45,110 nt of DNA. Origin: Ruminococcaceae bacterium OttesenSCG-928-L11. GTDB lineage: Bacteria; Bacillota; Clostridia; Oscillospirales; Ruminococcaceae. Numbering within the stretch: the stretch's first letter is position 1; every line of letters begins with the position of its first letter. The position numbers were made by a program, and so were the translations under genes. This document shows, piece after piece, positions 39,904 through 45,110 of this stretch. Location of the stretch: assembly GCA_030265885.1 (NCBI GenBank), contig JAJDGX010000004.1:1-45110 (forward strand), read 5' to 3'. Under the pieces are notes generated by a model. That model made no database searches, was not told the origin of the DNA, and worked only from the letters and a program-made list of their open reading frames with translations.

Positions 39904-41106
39904 ATGAATACATCATTAGGTTATCACACTTTATCCATCTACATGAAACTGACAGTTAAAGAGTTACGAACGTTACATAAGATATTTGGGGATAGTAGTG
40001 AGACATATTTTGTTGATGATCCGAAGTATAGGCCCATGAGAAAACTACATCGAATTCCACCATATACAAATATTAATTATGGTCAGAAGTATAAGGGATT
40101 GAGTTGGACGCTCAGGTATTGCGGATCGTCTCCAGAATATTTGAGGAACAATTTGGACGATCAACAAGATAGACCTTGTAGTATCAACGCAACGATCAAT
40201 CCGAAATATCTAATTGGATGCCATGATGATTATATCGCTACTGCTGACTCCACTTATTTAACTCGGTTGATCGAAAGGTTCAATTATGAAGCGATGAATA
40301 TCTCACCAATGCTCAAAGAGTTCAATTCATACTCGCTCAATCGCATTGATTATTGCGTCAACTTCGACCTTGCAGAACTGGGGATAGACTGTGTTCCAGA
40401 AATCTACATGGCATTGATCAAACGTGCTGATATACCTCCCCATTTCGAGGAACGCAAAGAATATGTGAAAGATGACGGAGGTGGCAAATTCCATCGCAAA
40501 AAATCTGGTGCCGACAGCTTTTTTCTGATCAACAACTCATTACGAATTAACTGTTACAACAAATACGCTCAAATGAAACGGAAAGACCCAGATAATCCCA
40601 ATTTAGAAAATTATCGCAACATTGTCAGATTCGAAATCCAGTATAGATATCCTAAAATTCTCTACCTGAAGAACCAAACAAAGGACTGGGATACTTTTGT
40701 AGATTTAATGTCGATACTCCAGTCGGATGAAGTCTGTAAAAATGAGTTAACCAAGTATTACAATAAGACCATTGGCAAAGGCGATTACTACACTCTCGAC
40801 GGTGCAAGAAGCAGAATACGGTCGATGAACTTTTGCGCAAGCAAAGAAAGCCGGCTAATGGGCGCTCTGAAGTTGGTGAATCAATGCCGAGGAGTGTTTC
40901 GAGCAAAAAATTCCTTAACAGGTGCTGAATTAGCGGAATTTAAGCGATCACTCAGAGACTTAGGGGAAATTGGCGTGAACCCGGTCACTATCCCACGAGA
41001 AGGCAATATCAAGTATTTGCCCAACTTGATGAGCGCATATTTAATACAGGCTGAAGAAACTCAACGGCAGTTTGAAGAATACTATCATAAACCGTATTTC
41101 GGTTAG
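39904..41106 (+). CDS. Rep/relaxase of the G2P-MobT type
   Basis: A 400-residue protein of AT-rich composition. The core has RIDYCVNFD (147-155), then YNKYAQM (218-224) and RFEIQYRYP (242-250). This pattern, R-x-D-x-C-x-N-F then YNK then RFE, is seen in rolling-circle initiators related to filamentous-phage gene II protein (Phage_X/G2P) and in MobT relaxases such as Tn916 Orf20. It should nick one strand at an origin to start rolling-circle replication or transfer. A nearby FtsK-like ATPase, excisionase and tyrosine integrase fit an integrative mobilisable or conjugative element of the MobT kind, although no transfer-pore genes are visible. ATG follows GGGGAAG. Confidence 0.65.
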   Translation: MNTSLGYHTLSIYMKLTVKELRTLHKIFGDSSETYFVDDPKYRPMRKLHRIPPYTNINYGQKYKGLSWTLRYCGSSPEYLRNNLDDQQDRPCSINATINPKYLIGCHDDYIATADSTYLTRLIERFNYEAMNISPMLKEFNSYSLNRIDYCVNFDLAELGIDCVPEIYMALIKRADIPPHFEERKEYVKDDGGGKFHRKKSGADSFFLINNSLRINCYNKYAQMKRKDPDNPNLENYRNIVRFEIQYRYPKILYLKNQTKDWDTFVDLMSILQSDEVCKNELTKYYNKTIGKGDYYTLDGARSRIRSMNFCASKESRLMGALKLVNQCRGVFRAKNSLTGAELAEFKRSLRDLGEIGVNPVTIPREGNIKYLPNLMSAYLIQAEETQRQFEEYYHKPYFG

Positions 41107-41108
41107 AC

Positions 41109-41199
41109 TATAACACAATTGACCACACTGCAGGCTTTAGTGCGGTTGATTAGATGAGATCTGATTAAATTAATCTTGAAGTGTTATGACTGATGCCGG
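41109..41199 (+). pseudogene. Decayed copy of the AbiE promoter-operator and gene start
   Basis: Bases 41109-41150 match 41519-41560 at 29 of 42 positions (TATAA, CAATTGA, TGCG, GAT shared), and 41178-41199 match 41596-41617 at 20 of 22. The second block lies within the coding start of abiEi. It therefore appears to be a worn duplicate of the antitoxin's promoter, operator and first codons, placed 410-418 bases upstream. Confidence 0.6.
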
Positions 41200-41501
41200 T
41201 ACTTCCAATGCCCGCCCTCGTGGTACTTTTCCAACATACCATTTCCCACAAGGCCCACGAGAATCCGATTCGCTGTCGCAGCCGAAACACCGCAAAGGGT
41301 ACGAACATCAGCGTTCATGATAGATGGGTGCTGTTTTAAAAACGCCATAATTTTGCTTTGGCGTAACGCTTGCTTGCTATCAGAAGCATCGCCCACTCCA
41401 TCCCTCGCCGCATCACTCATTCCATCACTCGCCTTTATTGTCTTTATGAGGGATGCTTTGATTGCTGCCAGTGATAGGCCGTACATATTTGACGGTTGCA
41501 A
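41184..41501 (-). CDS. Winged-helix protein, possibly a remnant
   Basis: A 105-residue frame. The second half is a clear winged helix (KIMAFLKQHPSIM, then LCGVSAATANRILVGLVGNGMLEK, then GHWKYR), like the C-terminal winged helix found on many larger regulators. The first half is poor in structure. An in-frame stop lies directly before the TTG at 41501, and neither that TTG nor the ATG at 41486 has a good ribosome site, so it may be the stranded 3' part of a larger gene. It lies between the decayed and the intact AbiE leaders and its 5' end overlaps the AbiE -35 box. It could bind that promoter, but nothing shows this directly. Confidence 0.5.
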   Translation of the reverse strand: MQPSNMYGLSLAAIKASLIKTIKASDGMSDAARDGVGDASDSKQALRQSKIMAFLKQHPSIMNADVRTLCGVSAATANRILVGLVGNGMLEKYHEGGHWKYRHQS

Positions 41502-41524
41502 CTATTTCCAGGCTGAGCTATAAT
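41496..41524 (+). promoter_or_regulatory. SigA promoter of the AbiE operon
   Basis: TTGCAA (41496-41501), a 17-base spacer and a perfect TATAAT (41519-41524). Transcription would start near 41531, at the edge of the operator palindrome. Confidence 0.8.
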
Positions 41525-41530
41525 ACAATT

Positions 41531-41557
41531 GAACGCGCTGGACATATAGGTGCGTTC
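41531..41557 (+). promoter_or_regulatory. AbiEi operator palindrome
   Basis: GAACGC (41531-41536) is inverted at GCGTTC (41552-41557), overlapping the predicted transcription start. AbiEi antitoxins are known to repress their own operon by binding inverted repeats in the promoter, so this is the expected site. Confidence 0.6.
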
Positions 41558-41573
41558 GATCGGAGGGAGTTGC

Positions 41574-42176
41574 TTGAATCAAGCTGAGAAAATCCGAAGT
41601 GTCATAACTGATGCCGGGGGAATCGCCCGAACCGCTGATTTTAATGCAGCCGGTTTTGCCAACTATGCCGTTGCCGAAATGTGCAGGCAAGGGTTGATCG
41701 TCCGTGTGCGAAGCGGATACTATGCCCTGCCGGATGAGAGCCAACAGGAAGAAGCGATTGTTGCCCGGCTGTTTTCTGACGGTATCGTCTGCATGGACTC
41801 CGCGCTCTTTTATTACGGTTACAGTGATAAATCACCGCTCGAATGGCATATCTCCTTTAAGCGAACAGTCACGAGGTCCCGATTCAAAATAGACTATCCG
41901 CCTGTCCGTTGTTATATGGTTCAGGAAAGCATCTTTGAACTAGGGGCAGCAAGGGGTGACTGGGCAGGTGTTTCCCTCAACATTTATGACCGGGAGCGCA
42001 CCATCTGCGACTGCTTTAAGCGCCGCTCCCAAATGGACAGCGAGCTCTTTGCTAAGGCCGTAAATGCCTATGCTGCCGACGATCAGAAGAACCTTGCGAA
42101 CCTATCACAATACGCAAAAAAACTTCGGGTCTATCGACAGGTAACCGACTTGATGGAGGTGCTTCTCAATGGCTGA
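41574..42176 (+). CDS. abiEi: AbiEi-type antitoxin and autorepressor
   Basis: A 200-residue antitoxin of a type IV AbiE system. The N-terminal winged helix (EKIRSVITDAGGIARTADFN... AVAEMCRQGLIVRVRSGYYAL) binds DNA and the C-terminal part (SALFYYGYSDKSPLEWHISF, NIYDRERTICDCFKRR) neutralises the toxin's effect. AbiE pairs protect against phage by abortive infection and stabilise mobile elements. The start is TTG at 41574, with GGAGGGAG seven bases upstream; the in-frame GTG at 41550 lies inside the operator and has no ribosome site. The gene overlaps the toxin gene by 8 bases. Confidence 0.88.
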   Translation: MNQAEKIRSVITDAGGIARTADFNAAGFANYAVAEMCRQGLIVRVRSGYYALPDESQQEEAIVARLFSDGIVCMDSALFYYGYSDKSPLEWHISFKRTVTRSRFKIDYPPVRCYMVQESIFELGAARGDWAGVSLNIYDRERTICDCFKRRSQMDSELFAKAVNAYAADDQKNLANLSQYAKKLRVYRQVTDLMEVLLNG

Positions 42177-43065
42177 TATGGCGGCTTCCGTGCTTGCTCG
42201 TCTAAAAAACAAAGCGGCTGCAACCGGCAGAAGCAATCAATTGTGTATGCAGCTGTTCTGCCAAGAAGAATTTCTACGAAGGCTCCAACACTCACGCTTT
42301 GCCGATAATCTGATTCTAAAGGGCGGCTTATTCGTTTACGCCCTGACAGACTTTGATAGTCGTGTCACTGTTGATGTCGATTTTTTGCTCAGGGCAATTC
42401 CCAACACGCCCGAGCAATTGCGTCCCGTCCTAAACGAAATTATTGCCACCGATACCGGCAATGACTTCATTAACTTTGAGGTCACTCGCATTGAACCGAT
42501 TGCCGTTGCGAAGAAGTATGCCGGTATTGGGGCAACCGTCATCGCGCGGATTAAAAATACTCGCACTACATTCAGCATTGATTTCGGTGTTGGTGACGTG
42601 ATTGTCCCCAGGCAGGAGAAGCGTCAAATCCCCACCCAGCTCGACGGCTTCGAGGCGCCCATTGTTACCACTTACTCCGTTGAAACCACGGTGGCCGAAA
42701 AATTGGATGCTATCCTGTCGCTGATGGAATTCTCCAGCCGGATGAAGGACTATTACGACATCCTTTATCTTTCACGGAGGTTTGACTTCGAGGGCGCAAC
42801 TCTGAGAGAGGCGGTTTCACAAACATTCGACAACCGTGAGCGTAATTTTGGAGCAGAGCAGTTTGACCACTTAATGGCACTCGCCAATGATCCCTCAATG
42901 GCTAAAAAATGGACTGCGTTTTTGAGGAAAATTAAAATCTCTGAAGGCAATTTTGCAGAGACCTTATCATCTCTCGACACGTTCTTACGCGGTGTCATTT
43001 TGGCAATTGAATCTGGCGAAGCGTTTGCGAAGACTTGGAGTTCCAGCGAGGGATACTGGCGATAA
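42169..43065 (+). CDS. abiEii: AbiEii-type nucleotidyltransferase toxin
   Basis: A 298-residue toxin of the AbiEii/DUF1814 family. It has the nucleotidyltransferase core: LILKGGLFVY (KGG at 51-53) and TVDVDFLLR with Asp69 and Asp71, then FSIDFGVGD, and the later VAEKLDAI and SRMKDYYDILYL motifs. AbiEii proteins transfer nucleotides to cellular RNAs, blocking growth until counteracted by the AbiEi partner. It overlaps the antitoxin gene by 8 bases, showing translational coupling. All family motifs look intact, so the pair is probably active. A bidirectional terminator follows 57 bases later. Confidence 0.9.
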   Translation: MADMAASVLARLKNKAAATGRSNQLCMQLFCQEEFLRRLQHSRFADNLILKGGLFVYALTDFDSRVTVDVDFLLRAIPNTPEQLRPVLNEIIATDTGNDFINFEVTRIEPIAVAKKYAGIGATVIARIKNTRTTFSIDFGVGDVIVPRQEKRQIPTQLDGFEAPIVTTYSVETTVAEKLDAILSLMEFSSRMKDYYDILYLSRRFDFEGATLREAVSQTFDNRERNFGAEQFDHLMALANDPSMAKKWTAFLRKIKISEGNFAETLSSLDTFLRGVILAIESGEAFAKTWSSSEGYWR

Positions 43066-43122
43066 CCTATCATGTCTGTTATGTAAAGTTCCTCATTTTG
43101 CTGTCTAAAACATAATGTGCAT

Positions 43123-43165
43123 AAAAAATAGGCTTGTGAATGTGTGAACCGCAAGCCTATTTTTT
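43123..43165. terminator. Bidirectional terminator after the AbiE operon
   Basis: AAAAAATAGGCTTG (43123-43136) pairs perfectly with CAAGCCTATTTTTT (43152-43165). It serves the AbiE operon on the plus strand and the small gene and recombinase on the minus strand. Confidence 0.9.
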
Positions 43166-43182
43166 ATGTACTACCCACGCAT

Positions 43183-43350
43183 CTACTCGTTGTTTTCGCT
43201 ATCCTTGTCATCATACTCCAAGGTCCTGACATCTGGTTCTGGAGCCGAAAGATACATCTCCTCGGTTTTTTGTTGGGCCTGTTGCAAAACCCTGATGGCA
43301 TAAGTCTGCGCATTAAAGAGCGTCCTGTACATCGCCGCATAATCCGGCAT
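43183..43350 (-). CDS. Small conserved-type acidic protein
   Basis: A 55-residue protein reading MPDYAAMYRTLFNAQTYA at its start, with an amphipathic helix rich in Gln (VLQQAQQKTEEMY) and an acidic tail (EYDDKDSENNE). The ATG has TAGGAG ten bases upstream, and the gene begins directly after the serine recombinase stop codon, so it is probably translated from the same message. It resembles short proteins seen next to recombinases in Clostridia mobile elements. The function is unknown; a helical partner or regulator is possible. Confidence 0.7.
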   Translation of the reverse strand: MPDYAAMYRTLFNAQTYAIRVLQQAQQKTEEMYLSAPEPDVRTLEYDDKDSENNE

Positions 43351-43355
43351 AATAA

Positions 43356-43952
43356 TCATCTCCTATCATCTTGAACCAATTTGTAAAATGTAGATCGTTT
43401 GAGTCCCAGCCGCTTCATCGTCTCCACCGCCGACTGTTCACCGGAACGCCATTTCCGGCATTCAGATTCGAACTCAATGGGAATGGTAGCCTTGGGCCTC
43501 CCAAACTTGACACCCTTGCTCTTGGCTGCGGCAATGCCCTCTTCCTGCCGGGCCTTGATTTTCCGGCGTTCTTTTTCAGCGGTATAGGCTAGGAGTTCAA
43601 ATACAATGTTGGCGATTAGGGATTTTTCCAGATCGCTTTTTTCTTTCGTGTTCAGGATGGGCATGTCCAGGATCACGATATCGATCCCCAATTGCTGAAG
43701 CTCTTGCCACTCCACCTTCATCTGCTCGTAGCTACGGCCAAGGCGGTCCAGTTCCTTGATGACCAATGTATCACCTTGTCGGAGGATCTGGGTTTTTAGC
43801 GCCATATATCCCTGGCGGTTGAAATCCTTGCCGGATACCTTATCGGTGATAATATCCCGCTCATTGATGCCGTACTCCATCAGTGCCTGTATCTGCCGGT
43901 CCAGATGCTGGTCGGAGGAGGACACACGGGCATAGCCAAAAATTCTGCTCAC
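43356..43952 (-). CDS. Serine recombinase (resolvase/invertase type)
   Basis: A 198-residue small serine recombinase. It begins SRIFGYARVSSSDQ with the catalytic Ser in the ARVSS stretch, followed by LVIKELDRLGRSYEQM with the conserved Arg residues, FELLAYTAEKERRKIKARQ (the long E helix), and a C-terminal helix-turn-helix (AVETMKRLGLKRSTFYKL). It would resolve cointegrates or invert DNA at a paired site. The start is GTG at 43952: GGGAGG lies seven bases upstream, whereas the TTG at 43958 is too close to it. It is followed by the 55-residue gene. It suggests a second element, separate from the tRNA-Lys one, or a transposon remnant. Confidence 0.9.
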   Translation of the reverse strand: MSRIFGYARVSSSDQHLDRQIQALMEYGINERDIITDKVSGKDFNRQGYMALKTQILRQGDTLVIKELDRLGRSYEQMKVEWQELQQLGIDIVILDMPILNTKEKSDLEKSLIANIVFELLAYTAEKERRKIKARQEEGIAAAKSKGVKFGRPKATIPIEFESECRKWRSGEQSAVETMKRLGLKRSTFYKLVQDDRR

Positions 43953-44086
43953 CAGCAAACCTCCCTGTCCATAAATGTGTCAGACTTCACGGACATGTCC
44001 AAAAAGTCAATTCCGGCTTTTTCGGATGCCGTTTCATATCAAAGAGAGCCGTCCGGAAAGGTAAACATTCTCGGACGGACTTCCAC

Positions 44087-44449
44087 TCAATATTCCGACG
44101 GCAGCAGGATAATGCCATCCATCAGATACAACTCCACCTCCTCCAGTGGGAAATCGGTGAAGGGAATCTCCTGCGTAATGATTAAATCAGTATCGTTGTA
44201 TCCACGAACAACCCCGCTGCCGGCTTCAAGATTAACCTCCAACGTCCACATTTGAAACGACTGATCAATGCGTTCGTCAGTCTGGTAGCTGCCGATAATA
44301 TCAAGCAGCCAGTAGCATTCCGCCGCTTCCGCCAGTGCAATCACGCCGTCTGTTGCAACGGGGAATCTTGGGAAAGGCGAGAATTCATGATAGGCTTCCG
44401 TACAGTTCGAATGGTGGATGATCTCAAGAATTTCCTGTTCTGATTTCAC
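44087..44449 (-). CDS. DUF6876-type small protein
   Basis: A 120-residue acidic protein. The stretch VATDGVIALAEAAECYWLLDIIGSYQ is the recognisable part; with W...EV and TDLIITQEIPFTDFPLEEVELYLMDG it matches the pattern I associate with DUF6876, a family carried on Clostridia and Bacteroides mobile elements. The function is unknown. It starts with GTG at 44449, with AGAGGA about ten bases upstream. It lies 135 bases upstream of the recombinase gene on the same strand, downstream of degenerate frames, in a module typical of integrative-element cargo. Confidence 0.65.
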   Translation of the reverse strand: MKSEQEILEIIHHSNCTEAYHEFSPFPRFPVATDGVIALAEAAECYWLLDIIGSYQTDERIDQSFQMWTLEVNLEAGSGVVRGYNDTDLIITQEIPFTDFPLEEVELYLMDGIILLPSEY

Positions 44450-44455
44450 AATATA

Positions 44456-44707
44456 TCAGTCCTCTCTGTGATGATTCAGTCGGCGCCCATAATCTGCAAA
44501 TGGAATGAAGCCAATTGTAGGACGGCTGATCGGTGGACCGTTCGCGGCAGGCGAAAAGGTCCCTGATCTGCTCGTCCGTAATGGGCGGAATATCCATTTG
44601 GCGGGAAAGCTCATAATGCTGTCACTTTGGGTGAAACCACAAAGCCTGTCAAATTCATCAACAGTATCCATTACGAGCGCCGGTTGGGTTACTTTTGCAA
44701 TCTGCAA
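44456..44707 (-). pseudogene. Probable frameshifted element gene
   Basis: The frame reads VMDTVDEFDRLCGFTQSDSIM and would continue more naturally in the next frame as ELSRQMDIPPITDEQIRDLF, as if one base had been lost near 44613. Its own continuation becomes Pro/Arg-rich. The end, FADYGRRLNHHRED, again looks protein-like, so a second shift is possible. The original product is not recognised. It ends 7 bases before the GTG of the DUF6876-type gene. Confidence 0.35.
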
Positions 44708-44787
44708 ATTACTTGCTGCAGTTCAGGATCCTGAGAGCTCTGCGAAGCGGCACTGCATCTACGACGTCACCTCGGAGGATTCGGATT

Positions 44788-44952
44788 TCACCAGCAGAAA
44801 GTCAGAGAAAACGTGATGATTTCAGGGATCTTTTCATCTTTTTCCATCGCTTCACTCTTGACAAATCCTGAGCTTTCTGATGTGCCTGCACGGAAGGCGC
44901 CTCCGGCCGCCGCGGCAGCTCCGGCATCCTCCCCTTCTTCCCGAGCGAATTG
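44788..44952 (-). pseudogene. Fragment of a coding region without clear start
   Basis: The open frame contains EEGEDAGAAAAAGGAF and SGFVKSEAMEKDEKIPEIITF, which look like protein, but it has stops on both sides. The sequence just beyond reads on as DFLLVKSESSEVTS in another frame, suggesting an eroded gene. No family is recognised. Confidence 0.3.
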
Positions 44953-45015
44953 TTACTTCGGGTACAACCACGAAGCGGAATGTTATTCCCAATACATTGC
45001 AAAAGCTGATTGTTA
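44945..45015. repeat. 30-bp periodic repeat, three units
   Basis: GCGAATTGTTA (44945-44955), GCGGAATGTTA (44975-44985) and GCTGATTGTTA (45005-45015) are spaced exactly 30 bases apart; the bases between them are not conserved. Confidence 0.5.
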
Positions 45016-45110
45016 TGCAGACAAATCCGACTTAATCCCAGCCAATATATCGAACTGATTTTTCTGGCTGTAGCTGTTGACGACGTAATCGATGTAATCA
45101 CGCTCAACCA
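45013..45110 (-). CDS. C-terminal end of a gene cut by the window edge
   Basis: The minus strand enters the window in an open frame reading RDYIDYVVNSYSQKNQFD and ending DLSA before TAA at 45013-45015. The composition looks like true protein (charged and aromatic residues), but 31 residues are too few to identify it. The stop falls on the last unit of the 30-bp repeat, so the ending may be secondary. Confidence 0.4.
   Translation of the reverse strand, partial: VERDYIDYVVNSYSQKNQFDILAGIKSDLSA

Noticed and set aside
44505-44816. Plus-strand 103-codon frame near the right end
   Set aside because: It is antisense to protein-like minus-strand segments and lacks a start signal.
44945-45015. CRISPR-like 30-base periodicity
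   Set aside because: Only 7-11 bases per unit are shared, far less than a CRISPR repeat.
41107-45110. Second attachment site (copy of the tRNA-Lys 3' end)
   Set aside because: I looked for TTCGAATCCCC and GGCGGATC on both strands and saw no matching copy, so the right end of the element is not placed.

Overview
The window looks like chromosome of a motile, Gram-positive, GC-rich Clostridia, probably of the Oscillospiraceae/Ruminococcaceae type. The basis is strong AGGAGG ribosome sites with ATG/GTG/TTG starts, a SigD-type flagellin promoter, LplB/LplC-type sugar permeases, transmembrane AraC regulators, and CTTCTTTCTTTT-type intergenic hairpins. The genus cannot be told from the sequence. 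Base composition changes near 35.3 kb: everything left of it is GC-rich core-like DNA, whereas 37.4-41.2 kb is clearly AT-rich and acquired.

Layout, left to right. (1) 0-2.1 kb, minus strand: a winged-helix protein resembling plasmid replication initiators, followed by 51-bp tandem palindromic repeats, and a small membrane-anchored protein. (2) 2.3-7.6 kb: a MoxR ATPase - DUF58 - DUF3784 - transglutaminase operon. (3) 7.7-10.3 kb: a large flagellin under a SigD promoter with a long structured leader. (4) 10.6-13.6 kb: an IclR regulator, a TIM-barrel sugar isomerase/epimerase and a 2-hydroxyacid dehydrogenase. (5) 14.1-16.1 kb: a V4R sensor protein and a diguanylate cyclase. (6) 16.3-26.3 kb, minus strand: a four-gene run consisting of a PAS-GGDEF-degenerate EAL-HDOD protein, a four-domain NRPS, a 7TM histidine kinase, and a REC-HD-GYP response regulator. 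(7) 26.8-33.3 kb: a transmembrane AraC regulator divergent from a CUT1-type sugar ABC transporter (binding lipoprotein and two permeases, no ATPase). (8) 33.5-34.9 kb: GldA-like dehydrogenase and an ABM-domain monooxygenase. (9) 35.1-45.1 kb: mobile DNA. It holds a tRNA-Lys with two truncated 5' copies, a tyrosine integrase, an excisionase, an FtsK-like coupling ATPase, a G2P/MobT-like initiator, an AbiE toxin-antitoxin pair, a serine recombinase, small accessory genes and decayed fragments up to the window edge.

The most unusual part is region 6. The NRPS has the same C-A-T-TE order and length as enterobactin synthetase EntF. Its adenylation pocket reads as a serine code (DVWHFSLIDK), but its thioesterase has Cys in place of the nucleophilic Ser. 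There are no other siderophore genes. Instead it is packed between c-di-GMP-type proteins and a two-component pair, which suggests a serine-derived small molecule coupled to sensing and c-di-GMP control. That functional link is inference.

Three GGDEF/HD-GYP proteins plus flagellin lie within about 18 kb, so motility and c-di-GMP control is a plausible theme of the core part. The right part shows repeated mobile-element arrivals at a tRNA-Lys gene; no matching distal attachment site was found before the window ends.
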